Shown here: in pieces, positions 8,967 through 19,800 of the stretch | Position numbering within the stretch: the first letter of the stretch is position 1 | How the letters are laid out: each line of letters starts with the position of its first letter | NCBI GenBank assembly: GCA_964564635.1 | Contig: CAZMAR010000002.1 | Coordinates: 620,001-684,000 of the forward strand | Length of the DNA: 64,000 nt | From: Tepidaquicella sp964564635 | Lineage (GTDB): Bacteria; Bacteroidota; Ignavibacteria; Tepidaquicellales; Tepidaquicellaceae | Direction: 5' to 3' | Notes under the pieces: model-generated | The model's input: only the letters and a program-made list of their open reading frames with translations | Databases searched by the model: none | Told to the model about the DNA's origin: nothing | Program-made: the position numbers and the translations under genes

Positions 8967-10256
8967 TTAAGAGTTCATCGAAAGCAAAAATTCTTTATTG
9001 GATTTTGTGCCTCTGATTTTTTCAAGTAGCCATTCCATTGCTTCTACTGGATTGTAGTCTGCAAGTAGTTTGCGTAATAAATAAACTCTATTAAGAATGT
9101 CAGGGTCGAGCAGGAGCTCTTCTTTTCTTGTACCGGAACGGTTTAAATCAATAGCAGGGAATATCCGCCTGTCGGATAGTCGCCTGTCTAATACTATTTC
9201 CATATTTCCCGTCCCTTTGAATTCTTCAAAAATTACTTCGTCCATTCGGCTGCCGGTTTCTATCAAAGCGGTTGCTATTATTGTTAATGAACCGCCTTCA
9301 TCTATATTTCTTGCAGCCCCGAAAAATCTTTTTGGCTTATGTAGTGCATTTGCATCTACACCGCCGGATAAAATCTTACCACTGTGAGGAATCACTGTAT
9401 TATGGGCTCTTGCCAGTCGTGTTATACTATCTAATAGTATAACTACATGATGCTTTGATTCTACGAGCCTTTTTGCTTTCTGTAAAACTATTTCCGATAC
9501 CAGTACATGCCGCTCTGGTGGTTCATCAAATGTTGAACTTACCACCTCAGCTTTTACATTCCTTTGCATATCAGTAACTTCCTCTGGTCTTTCATCTATT
9601 AATAGTACTATTAGATGTATTTCTGGATGATTCCTTGTTATGCTATTTGCTATAGTTTGTAGAAGAATTGTTTTACCACTTTTGGGAGGAGATACTATAA
9701 GACCTCTCTGTCCCTTTCCGATTGGAGTGAATAAATCCATTATCCTCATTGAGTATTCAGTTGGGGTGGTCTCCAAATTTATTTTTGAATTAGGGTAAAG
9801 CGGGACAAGATTATCAAACATTATTCTTTCCCTGATTAACTCTGGCGGTCCAAAATTTACCTCTTCTACTTTAATAAGAGCAAAAAATCTTTCTCCTTCT
9901 TTTGGCGGTCTTACCTGACCATATACAAAGTCACCTGTTTTTAAAGAGAACTTCTTTATTTGTGATGGTGAAACATAAATATCATCAAGTGATGGAAGAT
10001 AGTTATAATCAACAGACCTTAAAAATCCATATCCATCGTTGTGGACCTCCAGAACACCAGAGGCGTATGCATAACCATCTTTCTTTGTTGTTTCTTCAAT
10101 TATTTTAAAAATTAAATCCTGTTTCTTTAAGTCCTCGAAGTCTTTGATATTTAGTTCCCTTGCTATGGTTCGCAATTCAGATACCTTTTTGGATTTAAGA
10201 AGTTCAATATTTTTATCAGGGATTTCTTCTTTTTGTATTGTTTTTCTTTCCGGCAT
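8967..10256 (-). CDS. rho: Transcription termination factor Rho
   Basis: The 429-residue protein has the Rho N-terminal helical domain (about 15-58), the cold-shock-like RNA-binding domain (about 62-135, ending RPPKEGERFFALI), and the RecA-type ATPase with Walker A at 188-196 (VSPPKSGKT) and LIDERPEEVTDM downstream. Length and motifs match standard Rho hexamers, which terminate transcription and enforce polarity. The start ATG follows a 241-base gap after guaB, so it probably has its own promoter there. RNase G follows 48 bases downstream. Confidence 0.97.
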   Translation of the reverse strand: MPERKTIQKEEIPDKNIELLKSKKVSELRTIARELNIKDFEDLKKQDLIFKIIEETTKKDGYAYASGVLEVHNDGYGFLRSVDYNYLPSLDDIYVSPSQIKKFSLKTGDFVYGQVRPPKEGERFFALIKVEEVNFGPPELIRERIMFDNLVPLYPNSKINLETTPTEYSMRIMDLFTPIGKGQRGLIVSPPKSGKTILLQTIANSITRNHPEIHLIVLLIDERPEEVTDMQRNVKAEVVSSTFDEPPERHVLVSEIVLQKAKRLVESKHHVVILLDSITRLARAHNTVIPHSGKILSGGVDANALHKPKRFFGAARNIDEGGSLTIIATALIETGSRMDEVIFEEFKGTGNMEIVLDRRLSDRRIFPAIDLNRSGTRKEELLLDPDILNRVYLLRKLLADYNPVEAMEWLLEKIRGTKSNKEFLLSMNS

Positions 10257-10497
10257 AGTTGTTTGATTAATTTTTCCCTTTCCCTAAGGAAATTTTTGTA
10301 GGTTAGTATGTATTTTTAAAATTACTCGTTAACTCAAAAGACAGTTAATTAAATTAAATATTAAATTTAACATGTAAAAATCAGAATACGGCGTGTTTCT
10401 TAATTATAATGTATACTAATTATTAGAAACTTTCAGTATAAAACTAATGAATTTAAATTTAGAATGCAATATATAACAAAAAAATAAAATAAGAAGG
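10257..10497. other. AT-rich rho upstream region
   Basis: This 241-base gap lies between the guaB stop and the rho start, both leftward. It should carry the rho promoter or leader. There is an imperfect AT-rich inverted repeat (about 10395-10430) with no adjoining T-run, and a short palindrome (about 10279-10292) just before rho. Neither is strong enough to name. Confidence 0.35.
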
Positions 10498-11970
10498 TTA
10501 ATCTGTTTTCAAACTATAGTTTGGGGCTTCTTTTGTTATTTTTACATCGTGAGGGTGTGACTCCCGTAATCCTGCATTTGTTATTTTTACAAATTTCGTA
10601 CGGGTTTTCATTTCTTTAATATTCTTTGCACCTGCATACCCCATAGCGGAACGAAGCCCTCCAACTATCTGGTATATTGTATCTTTCAAAGGTCCTTTGT
10701 AAGGAACTATACCTTCAATTCCTTCTGGAACAAGTTTTTTTATGTCATCTTCTACATCCTGGAAGTATCTATCCTTACTTCCTTTCTTCATTGCTTCAAT
10801 GGAGCCCATACCTCTGTAAACTTTATAACTTCTACCTTCATACAAAACTTTTTCTCCAGGTGACTCATCTGTTCCAGCAAGTAGTCCTCCAATCATAACA
10901 GAGTCAGCACCTGCTGCTATTGCTTTAGGTATATCCCCAGTATGTTTAATCCCTCCATCTGCAATAATAGGTATATTATATTTTTCAGCAACTTTTGAAC
11001 ATTCTATAATAGCAGTCATTTGTGGAACGCCAACACCTGCAATTACTCTTGTTGTACAAATAGAGCCTGCCCCTATTCCAACTTTTAAACAATCAACACC
11101 TGATTTTATTAAATCTACAGCAGCTTCTGCCGTTGCGATGTTCCCAGCAATTAGTTCAATATTAAGCTTGCTTTTTAATTTCTTTATCATATTAATTACA
11201 CCTGCTGAATGGCCATGGGCGGTATCAATAACAAGCACATCTACACCTGCTTTTACCAGCTCCTGAGCTCTTTCTAATGTATCTTTTGCAACTCCAAGAG
11301 CAGCTCCAACTCTTAGTCGTCCAAATTTATCCTTGCAGGCATTTGGAAAACTTTTTCGCTTTTGAATATCTTTAAAAGTTATCAATCCTTTTAAAACACC
11401 ATTTTTATCTACTACTGGCAGTTTCTCTATTTTATGCTTATGAAGAATTAATTCCGCCTGGTTTAAATCTGTTCCAACTGGTGCAGTAATTAAATTTTCT
11501 GTTGTCATTACATCTTTTATAAGCATATCTTCTTTTATTCCAAAGCGTAAATCACGATTTGTTAAAATGCCAATCAATTTATTTTCTTCGTTTACTATTG
11601 GTATTCCAGAAATGCGATATTTGTCCATTACTTCAAATGCTTCTTTGATTTTTTTATCTGCAGTTAAAGTAATTGGCTTTAGAATCATTCCGCTTTCACT
11701 TCTTTTCACTTTATCTACCTCACCTGCCTGTTGTTCTATAGACATATTTTTGTGGATTATTCCTATTCCGCCTTCTCTTGCTATCGCTATTGCCATTTCA
11801 GTTTCAGTTACTGTATCCATTGCAGCAGAAAGTATTGGAATATTTAGCTCAATGTTTTTTGTTAATTTTGTTTTTAAATCTACTTCTCTTGGCAATACAC
11901 TTGATTTTGCCGGTACGATAAGAACATCATCAAATGTTATTGCTGTTTCTTTTTTGATTTTATTTTTCAT
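10498..11970 (-). CDS. guaB: IMP dehydrogenase
   Basis: The 490-residue protein has the full IMPDH layout: N-terminal barrel start (ITFDDVLIVPAKSSVLP), two CBS domains inserted at about 97-205 (for example GIPIVNEENKLIGILTNRD), then the catalytic loop GIGAGSICTTR with C305, and RGMGSIEAM and GIVPYKGP later. It catalyses the NAD-dependent oxidation of IMP to XMP, the committed step of GTP synthesis. It is encoded 21 bases after the secreted nuclease gene and probably belongs to the same leftward transcript. Confidence 0.97.
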   Translation of the reverse strand: MKNKIKKETAITFDDVLIVPAKSSVLPREVDLKTKLTKNIELNIPILSAAMDTVTETEMAIAIAREGGIGIIHKNMSIEQQAGEVDKVKRSESGMILKPITLTADKKIKEAFEVMDKYRISGIPIVNEENKLIGILTNRDLRFGIKEDMLIKDVMTTENLITAPVGTDLNQAELILHKHKIEKLPVVDKNGVLKGLITFKDIQKRKSFPNACKDKFGRLRVGAALGVAKDTLERAQELVKAGVDVLVIDTAHGHSAGVINMIKKLKSKLNIELIAGNIATAEAAVDLIKSGVDCLKVGIGAGSICTTRVIAGVGVPQMTAIIECSKVAEKYNIPIIADGGIKHTGDIPKAIAAGADSVMIGGLLAGTDESPGEKVLYEGRSYKVYRGMGSIEAMKKGSKDRYFQDVEDDIKKLVPEGIEGIVPYKGPLKDTIYQIVGGLRSAMGYAGAKNIKEMKTRTKFVKITNAGLRESHPHDVKITKEAPNYSLKTD

Positions 11971-11991
11971 ATAATACTAAATTTAATTTTT

Positions 11992-12519
11992 TCAAAATTG
12001 TTCAAGATTTTCTATATTGCCCCATAAACCTCTGTTGTTTTCTCGTGCTTCTCTGAAATATTCCCTGAATTCTGATTGCTCTGTGAATGGAAATTTATCA
12101 TAAACATAGGCATAGCCATCTTTTAGTATTTTTGCATTTATCAAAGTACCATCTTCTAAATACACATATCTTAAAAGTCTTCCGTATCTATCTCTATCGT
12201 TGCAATAGGAATCTCTTTTAAGATATACCTTTTTCCCTTCAACAAAACTTTTTACATATTCAGTTGACAATCTTCCTAATTTTTTTATTGTTTCTTTATC
12301 TCTTTTTGTAATAGTTGCATCGTTTTCAAGTTTAGTAGACTCATATTTCTCAGGACAGTCTATTCCAATTAATCTAACATGGCTACCATCCTCAAGCTCA
12401 AATGTATCACCATCAATAACCCTTTTAACTGTTATTAAATTCTTTGAATCTTCATTACAATTAAATAATGTGATTGATATTACAAATAGGGCAATATATA
12501 AAATTAATTTAGTTTTCAA
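11992..12519 (-). CDS. Thermonuclease-like (SNase) lipoprotein
   Basis: The 175-residue protein starts with a lipoprotein signal (LFNC, C21), then the staphylococcal nuclease fold: VIDGDTFEL, VRLIGIDCPE, and YCNDRDRYGRLLRYV with the arginines and glutamate-like positions of the active site. The start is a TTG at 12517-12519 that overlaps the end of the nucleoside phosphorylase gene by 11 bases, which indicates coupling. It probably degrades DNA or RNA at the outer face of a membrane. Joint expression with a nucleoside phosphorylase and guaB suggests nucleic acid salvage (inference). Confidence 0.85.
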   Translation of the reverse strand: MKTKLILYIALFVISITLFNCNEDSKNLITVKRVIDGDTFELEDGSHVRLIGIDCPEKYESTKLENDATITKRDKETIKKLGRLSTEYVKSFVEGKKVYLKRDSYCNDRDRYGRLLRYVYLEDGTLINAKILKDGYAYVYDKFPFTEQSEFREYFREARENNRGLWGNIENLEQF

Positions 12520-13846
12520 ATTCTGATTTATGAATTATATCCTTAATTAATTTCTGATTTTTGATTTTATTTTTAGAAATTTTAATAGCTTTGTTTATAT
12601 ATTCAAGTGCATTTTTTATTGAGGTTGTATTTGATGAATATAGTGTGCAGATTATATCTCCCTTTGAAACAAAATCTCTCTGTTTTTTATTGAAGACTAT
12701 TCCTGATTTTGGCTGTATTTTATCAGTAATTCTTTTTCTACCACATCCTAATTCAATTGCAGCAATTCCTATATTTAATGCATCTAATTTTTCAATATAT
12801 CCAGATTTATTTGCTTTGAAGTGGTACTTTTCTTCTGATTGTTTTCGGTTGTATATATTTTTAATAAAGTTTACATCTCCCCCCTGAGCATTAACCATCT
12901 CTAAAAATTTTTTATACGCACTACCATCTCTTATTTTTTCTTTCGCTATTTCTATTCCTTCATCTATAGTATTTGCTTTTTTTCCGAGATATATCATACA
13001 ACCTCCAAGAGTAGTTGTAACTTCAAATAAGTCTTGTATATTTTTTCCGGTCATTAATTCAACTGATTCTTCTACTTCAAGCAAGTTACCAACTTTAAAT
13101 CCAAGAGGTTGATTCATATCCGTAATTACTGCAATTGCTTTTTTCCCGAACCTGCTTGATATATCCAATAGTAAATCAATTAATTTATAATTTTTTTCAA
13201 TATCAGAAAGGTTTGCACCTGTACCATATTTTATATCAAAAACAATTGCATCAGTACCCTCAGCAATTTTTTTACTCATAATACTTGCTGTTATAAGTGG
13301 AACAATATCTACAGTTGCAGTTACATCTCTTAATTGGTAAATGAGTTTATCAGCTGGGCACAGTTCATCAGTTTGTCCTGCCATAACACAACCAACTTTT
13401 TTCAAAATTTTAATAAACTCCTTTGATGTTAAATTCGTTTTAAATCCAGGAATTGATGCTAATTTATCAAGTGTTCCTCCTGTATGCCCCAAACCTCTAC
13501 CGGAGATCATTGGTACTGCAATTCCGCAAGAGGCAACCAGCGGGGCTAATATCAATGATGTTTTATCACCTACTCCACCGGTGGAGTGTTTGTCAACTTT
13601 AGGTTTTTTAATTGATGATAAATTTAATTTCTTTCCGCTTTCTATAAATATTTTTGTAATATTATAAGTTTCTTCCTTATCCAGTCCATTAAAAAATATA
13701 GCCATAAGAAAAGCTGACATTTGATAATTGGTTATCTCGCCCTTTATGAATCCTTCGATAAAAAATTCTAATTGTTTTTCGGTTAATTTCTTATTGTCTC
13801 TTTTAAGCTTAATTATCTCTATCGTATTCATTTTTGAAATTTCCAT
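12509..13846 (-). CDS. Pyrimidine-nucleoside / thymidine phosphorylase
   Basis: The 445-residue protein matches the thymidine/pyrimidine nucleoside phosphorylase family: YQMSAFLMAIFFNGL near residues 42-56, the phosphate-binding KHSTGGVGDKTSLILAP (about 86-102), SGRGLGHTGGTLDKL, and TDMNQPLG. It splits pyrimidine nucleosides with phosphate into base and pentose-1-phosphate. The annotated start ATG is at 13846. A second ATG at 13831 (MNTIEIIKL) aligns better with many family N-termini and may be the true start. It heads the leftward transcript and is divergent from comEC, separated by 85 AT-rich bases. Confidence 0.9.
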   Translation of the reverse strand: MEISKMNTIEIIKLKRDNKKLTEKQLEFFIEGFIKGEITNYQMSAFLMAIFFNGLDKEETYNITKIFIESGKKLNLSSIKKPKVDKHSTGGVGDKTSLILAPLVASCGIAVPMISGRGLGHTGGTLDKLASIPGFKTNLTSKEFIKILKKVGCVMAGQTDELCPADKLIYQLRDVTATVDIVPLITASIMSKKIAEGTDAIVFDIKYGTGANLSDIEKNYKLIDLLLDISSRFGKKAIAVITDMNQPLGFKVGNLLEVEESVELMTGKNIQDLFEVTTTLGGCMIYLGKKANTIDEGIEIAKEKIRDGSAYKKFLEMVNAQGGDVNFIKNIYNRKQSEEKYHFKANKSGYIEKLDALNIGIAAIELGCGRKRITDKIQPKSGIVFNKKQRDFVSKGDIICTLYSSNTTSIKNALEYINKAIKISKNKIKNQKLIKDIIHKSEFEN

Positions 13847-13931
13847 TAAATTAATTAAATAAGTTAGATTAAAAAAGCGATTTTTGAATTTTTTTTATTG
13901 TTATTTTTCTTAATTTGATGAATGGGTAATT

Positions 13932-16346
13932 ATGATATTTTATGATAAATATCCGGCTGTAAAATTTGCACTTTTATACATTACGGGTATTCTTTTAGGG
14001 TATTATTTTAATTTTAATTTCTATCTGCTTATTTCATTTTTCATTTTTGTTTTTTTCTTTTTTATAATTTATAAAAGAAAAAATGCAAATGAATTTGGAA
14101 ACTTTATTTTGTTTTCTTTACTAATTATTTTATCCGGTATTGGAAAAGCAAGTATTGATTTTCATTTAAAACCTTCAAACTCGGTTGCATATATTCCTGA
14201 TACAGATGTTTCCAGAGATATTCAATTGAAAGGAATAATATCTGAACCACCTGACTATGATTCCTCTAAAATAAAATTTTATATAGAATGTAAAAGTGTA
14301 GTTTATTTGCAGGATACAGTTTTTGTTACTGGAAAAGTGTTAGCTTATTTATTTCCTGATAAAAAAGTTGATGAAGATAAATCAAAACCAATCTTACAAG
14401 CAGGTGATGAAATTATTTCTTTTGGTAAATTATCCACTGCACCTGGAGAAAAAATTCCTGGGGGTTTTAATTATAGAAAATATCTTGAACTACACGGTGT
14501 TGATAAAATTTTTAAGGTCAAAGGATATGATAATGTGATAGTACTTTCAAAAAGTAATCTGAATTTTATTTATTCAAGTATAGTATATCCTGCAAGAGAA
14601 TTCGCATTGAACACTATTGATAAGTACAATCCACCATCTGTAAGAGCTTTTCTCAAAGGACTTGTTGTAGGGGAAAGAAGTGAGATGAAAGATGATATGA
14701 AAGAAAGTTTTATCAATTCAGGTTTGATGCATATTATTGCGGTTTCAGGTTTGAATGTAGCATATATAGTACTGTTTCTAACTTTAATACTTTCGTTATT
14801 CAGATTAAAGATTGAATATAGAACTATAGTGATTATTATTTTCCTGATTTTTTATTGTTTGTTTACTGGAGCACCTGCTTCTATTGTCCGTGCTTCTATA
14901 ATGGGTGCTTTAATATTAATTGCATATAATATTCAGCGAAAAGTGGTTTTGTTGAATATTGTTGCTGTTTCTGTGATTCTTATTTTGGCTTTTGATGCAA
15001 GACAGATTTTTGATGCAGGGTTTATTCTTTCTTATAGTGCAATTATATCTATGGCTGTATTTTATGATAAGATTGAGTTGTTTCTTGAAACAAAATTAAA
15101 TTTCAGAAAGAATTATAAAAAATTTTTTTATTACTTAATTGTTTTAATCGCTTCTTCACTCTCTGCGCAAATTGGAGTGTTACCTATTACTTCTTTATAT
15201 TTTGGAAAAATTTCTTTTGTGTCTTTCTTTACAAATGTTATTGTGGTTCCTATATCGAATTTTTCTCTTGCTTTAGGATTTTTAGAAATAATATTTAACA
15301 TTTTTTCAGGTCTTTTAGCAGGAGCAGTTGCAGAGGTAAATAATTTTATTTTATCAGCTGTACTTGCATTTATCGAGTGGAGTGGAAATCTTCCTTTCTC
15401 TTATACTTCAGCTTTAAATTTTAATTTTATTAGTACCGTTGCTTATTATTCAATTCTGATGATTATTTTTACAAGGAAATTGATTGATTATAAAAAGAAA
15501 ATAATATTTTCTTTTTTAATAATTATATGCGCTTTTGTATTAAATCTTAAGTTAGATGAAACTGTCAGAATAACATTTTTCGATGTTGGTCAAGGTGATG
15601 CAACTCTAATAGAAACACCGGAGGGGCACAATATTTTAATTGATGCTGGACCTTACTATCAGGGAAAAAGTAGCGCTCAAAACTCAATTATTCCATATTT
15701 GAGACAGAGTAACATAAAAAAAATAAATTTGCTAATCATCACTCATAAGCATTCTGACCACATTGGTGGTGTGAATGATATTATAAAAAATTTTGAAATA
15801 GAAAGAATTATTGATACAAAAATTAAAGATACAAGTAAATTATCTTTAGTTTTAGATAGCATAATTGTTGAGAAAAAAATTATAAGAGATTTTGTTACTG
15901 CGGGGGATATAATTGAATTGCCTGGAGAATCTAAAATATATGTATTATATCCAGGTAAAGTTCCAAATCCATTGCTTGAATCAAACCCACATTTTAATTG
16001 CGTAGTGTTAAAGTATAAATATAAAAATTTAGATGTTCTGTTTACAAGTGATATTGGCAGAGGTACAGAAGAGATTTTAAAGAATTGTTACGGAAATTTT
16101 CTAAAGTCTGATATATTAAAAATTGCCCATCACGGCAGTAAAAATTCTTCTTCACCAGTATTTCTTAGTAAGGTTATCCCTGCATTTTCTATTATTTCCT
16201 GTGGTTTGAATAACCGATTTAATCACCCTTCATATATTACTCTATCAAAATTATTTTCATTCAATACTGTAGTTTGCAGAACTGATTACGAAGGTACAAT
16301 AATTTTTCAATCAGATGGGGAATTCCTAAAAAGAATTTATTATTAA
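13932..16346 (+). CDS. comEC: ComEC/Rec2 family DNA-uptake channel protein
   Basis: The 804-residue protein contains the three ComEC parts in order: an N-terminal membrane stretch with an extracytoplasmic domain (about 1-230), the multi-helix competence domain (about 240-520, with GLMHIIAVSGLNVAYI), and a C-terminal metallo-beta-lactamase-type domain with THKHSDH at 604-610 (H605, H607, D609, H610) and AHHGSKNSS. The family forms the inner-membrane channel that admits single-stranded DNA in natural transformation. All domains are intact. No other com gene lies in the window, so competence is likely but not shown. Confidence 0.92.
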   Translation: MIFYDKYPAVKFALLYITGILLGYYFNFNFYLLISFFIFVFFFFIIYKRKNANEFGNFILFSLLIILSGIGKASIDFHLKPSNSVAYIPDTDVSRDIQLKGIISEPPDYDSSKIKFYIECKSVVYLQDTVFVTGKVLAYLFPDKKVDEDKSKPILQAGDEIISFGKLSTAPGEKIPGGFNYRKYLELHGVDKIFKVKGYDNVIVLSKSNLNFIYSSIVYPAREFALNTIDKYNPPSVRAFLKGLVVGERSEMKDDMKESFINSGLMHIIAVSGLNVAYIVLFLTLILSLFRLKIEYRTIVIIIFLIFYCLFTGAPASIVRASIMGALILIAYNIQRKVVLLNIVAVSVILILAFDARQIFDAGFILSYSAIISMAVFYDKIELFLETKLNFRKNYKKFFYYLIVLIASSLSAQIGVLPITSLYFGKISFVSFFTNVIVVPISNFSLALGFLEIIFNIFSGLLAGAVAEVNNFILSAVLAFIEWSGNLPFSYTSALNFNFISTVAYYSILMIIFTRKLIDYKKKIIFSFLIIICAFVLNLKLDETVRITFFDVGQGDATLIETPEGHNILIDAGPYYQGKSSAQNSIIPYLRQSNIKKINLLIITHKHSDHIGGVNDIIKNFEIERIIDTKIKDTSKLSLVLDSIIVEKKIIRDFVTAGDIIELPGESKIYVLYPGKVPNPLLESNPHFNCVVLKYKYKNLDVLFTSDIGRGTEEILKNCYGNFLKSDILKIAHHGSKNSSSPVFLSKVIPAFSIISCGLNNRFNHPSYITLSKLFSFNTVVCRTDYEGTIIFQSDGEFLKRIYY

Positions 16347-16401
16347 TTTCAAAATTTTTTTTATCAAATTTGATTATTTTCCCCTGAGTAATTTTAAAAA
16401 A

Positions 16402-16431
16402 AAATCCCGACTCGGGGGAAAGTCGGGATTT
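16402..16431 (-). terminator. Strong hairpin, terminator-like only on the minus strand
   Basis: An 11-bp perfect stem (16402-16412 with 16421-16431, core TCCCGACT/AGTCGGGA) closes an 8-base loop. On the plus strand it is preceded by an A-run and not followed by T's. On the minus strand the stem is followed by about eight T's, the layout of an intrinsic terminator. However, no leftward gene is known upstream of it. It may end a leftward small RNA, or act as a 5' stabilising hairpin for the tiny ORF at 16461. Confidence 0.5.
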
Positions 16432-16460
16432 AGGGGTTTATTGTTGGTGGGAGTAATATT

Positions 16461-16502
16461 ATGAAAAAATTACACTTAAATGCTCTCTTCTTCCTATTTT
16501 AA
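16461..16502 (+). CDS. Possible 13-residue leader peptide ORF (MKKLHLNALFFLF)
   Basis: An ATG at 16461 is preceded by GGGAG (16449-16453) with an optimal 7-base spacer, a better ribosome-binding site than most genes here have. The ORF runs 13 codons to TAA and reads like the start of a signal peptide (two lysines then a Leu/Phe-rich stretch). It lies 29 bases after a strong hairpin and about 350 bases before nifJ. It could be a leader peptide, a very small membrane peptide, or the remnant of a lost secreted-protein gene. Translation is unproven. Confidence 0.35.
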   Translation: MKKLHLNALFFLF

Positions 16503-16858
16503 AGAACAAAGTCTTTTTACTTCCCTCTCCATAGTTATCATACTATCACCATAGAATCTTATCATAACATAAACACTTTATACAAAAATTATATTTTTAT
16601 TTTTATTTGTCAAGTCCTTTTTTAATATACAAAAAATTTTTTTTCTACTTTAATCACTTTTTCCCATTCACATTATAATATAAAATTTTTAAAATTAAAA
16701 AACAAGAAAAATATTAATCAATTTTATGTTTAATAAATTTATTATTTATGCTATTTTTAAAATTAGAATACATCAATAAATTTAAATATGATTTTTCATT
16801 TCTTCTTATAACTGATATTTAATAAAAGTTTAATTAATAAATTAACAGGAGTAATAAA

Positions 16859-19800
16859 ATGGCTAAAAAAATTACCATAGATGGAAATGAAGCTGCTGCA
16901 TATATTGCACATAACACTAATGAGGTGATAGCAATTTATCCTATTACACCATCATCAACAATGGGAGAACTGGCTGATGCATGGTCTGCTGAGGGAAGAA
17001 AAAACATTTGGGGAACTGTGCCTATTGTAACTGAAATGCAAAGTGAAGGAGGGGCTGCTGGTGCTGTTCACGGTTCGCTCCAGAGTGGTTCTCTTACTAC
17101 TACATTTACTGCTTCTCAAGGTTTACTTCTTATGATACCCAATATGTATAAAATTGCTGGAGAGTTAACACCTACTGTATTTCATGTATCTGCGCGTTCT
17201 TTGTCAACCCATGCACTTTCTATTTTCGGTGACCATAGTGATGTTATGGCTACTCGTCAAACTGGTTTTGCTCTCTTGTGCTCAAACTCAGTTCAGGAAG
17301 TAATGGACCTGGCTCTCATAGCACAGGAAGCTTCTCTTGAATCAAGAATTCCATTTTTACATTTCTTTGATGGGTTTAGAACTTCTGCAGAAGTTATGAA
17401 AATTGAACTGATTGATGTTGATGATATCAAAAAGATGATAAACTATGATTTTGTTCTTGAACATCGTAGAAGAGCACTTTCACCTGATAGACCTTTCATA
17501 CGAGGTACTGCTCAAAATCCTGATGTATATTTTCAAGGTAGGGAAACTGTAAATAAATTCTATCAAGTATGCCCTGAGATTGTGCAGAAAGTTATGGATA
17601 AATTTTATGAAATTGTCGGTAGAAGGTATAACCTGTTTGATTACGTCGGTGCTCCTGATGCGGAAAGAATAATTATTTTAATGGGTTCCGGTGCAGAAAC
17701 TGCCGAAGAAACAACTGAGTTTTTAACTTCTAAATTCGGAGAAAAAGTTGGTGTTGTCAAAGTTCGTTTATACAGACCTTTTTCTCCATCACATTTAGTT
17801 GCTGTTATTCCTTCTACGGTGAAAAAAATTGCTATTCTTGATAGGACAAAAGAACCAGGTAGCGTAGGAGAACCTCTATATACTGATGTTGTAACCGCAA
17901 TTAATGAGGAATTAAGAAAAGGGACAACTCCTTTTAAAGAAATGCCCATTATTATAGGTGGAAGATACGGGCTCTCTTCCAAAGAATTCACCCCAGCCAT
18001 GGTGAAATCGGTATTTGATGAGCTTAAAAAGGAAAATCCTAAAAATCATTTTACAGTTGGTATTAATGATGATGTTACTTTTACAAGTCTTGATTATGAT
18101 AAAAATTTCTTTACAGATAAGGAAGGTCTTTTCGCTGCAATGTTTTATGGACTTGGTGCAGATGGAACTGTAGGAGCAAATAAAAATACAATTAAAATTA
18201 TCGGTGAAGAAACTGAAAATTATGCACAGGGATATTTTGTTTATGACTCAAAGAAATCTGGTTCTACAACAATTTCGCATTTAAGATTTGGTAAAAAGCC
18301 TATAAAGTCCACATATCTAATTCAAAAAGCTGATTTTGTCGGTTGTCATCAATTTACATTATTAGAAAAATTTGATGTTTTGAGGAATATTAAAGATGGT
18401 GGAACTTTTCTACTAAATAGCCCATTCCCCAAAGACGAAGTTTTCAAAAAACTTCCTAAACGGGTATGTCAGCAAATTATAGATAAGAAACTGAATTTCT
18501 ATGTTATTGATGGTTATTCAGTAGCCAAGGAAACAGGAATGGGAACAAGAATAAATACTATTATGCAAACCTGTTTCTTTGCTATTTCCGGTGTATTACC
18601 AAAAGAAGAAGCAATACAACAAATAAAAAAATCAATTGAAAAAACTTACGGCTCAAAAGGTGAAGAGATTGTAAGAAAGAATTTTGAAGCAGTTGATAAA
18701 ACACTTGCAAAACTATTTAAGGTTGAAGTAACTGAAAAAGATATTAGTGATATTGAATTACCGCCGGTAGTTTCGGATAAAGCTCCTGAATATGTGAAGA
18801 AAACGTTAGCAAAGATTATGGAAGGATTAGGAGATGAAATTCCGGTAAGTCAAATGCCAGTTGATGGAACTTTTCCAAGCGGCACTACTCAATGGGAAAA
18901 ACGGAACATTGCACTTGAAGTTCCTGTTTGGGACCCGGAACTTTGTATACAATGTGGAAAATGTGCTATGATATGTCCGCATGCTTCAATAAGAACAAAG
19001 GTATATAGTGAGAAATATTTAAAAGGAGCACCTCCAACATTTAAATGGACTAAAGCAAAAGGAAAAGAATTTCCACCGGATACATTATATACAATACAAG
19101 TTGCAGTAGAAGATTGTACAGGGTGTGAATTGTGTGTTGAAATTTGCCCTGCAAAGAGTAAGAAGGAGGTTAAGCATAAGGCGTTAAATATGGCATCTCA
19201 AATACCTTTAAGAATGCAGGAAAGAGAAAATCTAGAATTCTTCTTAAATATTCCTGATTATGATAGAGGAAAACTAAATATTGCATCTGTAAAAGGTAGT
19301 CAGTTTTTACAACCTTTATTTGAGTATTCAGGTGCGTGTGCTGGATGTGGTGAGACACCATACTTGAAATTAATGTCTCAACTTTTCGGCGATAGAGCAA
19401 TTATAGCAAATGCTACAGGATGCTCTTCTATTTATGGTGGTAATCTTCCAACCACACCGTGGACTTTCAACAAGGAAGGAAGAGGTCCAGCATGGTCAAA
19501 TTCTCTATTTGAAGATAATGCTGAATTTGGGTTTGGAATGCGATTATCCATAGATAAGCAAAATCAATTTGCAAAAGAACTATTAATTAAGAATGCTTCT
19601 TTAATTGGTGATGATTTAGTTAATGAAATTATAAATGCAGATCAATCAACTGAAATGGGTATTTATTTACAGAGGGAAAGAGTAAATGCTTTGAAAGAGA
19701 AATTATCAACTATTAATACGGAGGAAGCGAAGATATTATATGAAATTGCAGATTATTTAGTTAAAAAATCAGTCTGGATTGTAGGTGGTGATGGTTGGGC

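Larger units (their letters stand above)
16347..16858. other. 512-base region between comEC and nifJ
   Basis: This gap holds a strong hairpin (16402-16431), a well-placed ribosome-binding site with a 13-codon ORF (16461-16502), then about 350 AT-rich bases with no further ORF or RNA that I recognise. The last bases carry the Shine-Dalgarno of nifJ. A nifJ promoter and leader must lie here, but I could not place the promoter. Confidence 0.6.

Noticed and set aside
10395..10430. Inverted repeat in the rho upstream region
   Set aside because: The stem is AT-only with a bulge and has no flanking T-run, so neither a terminator nor an operator can be supported.
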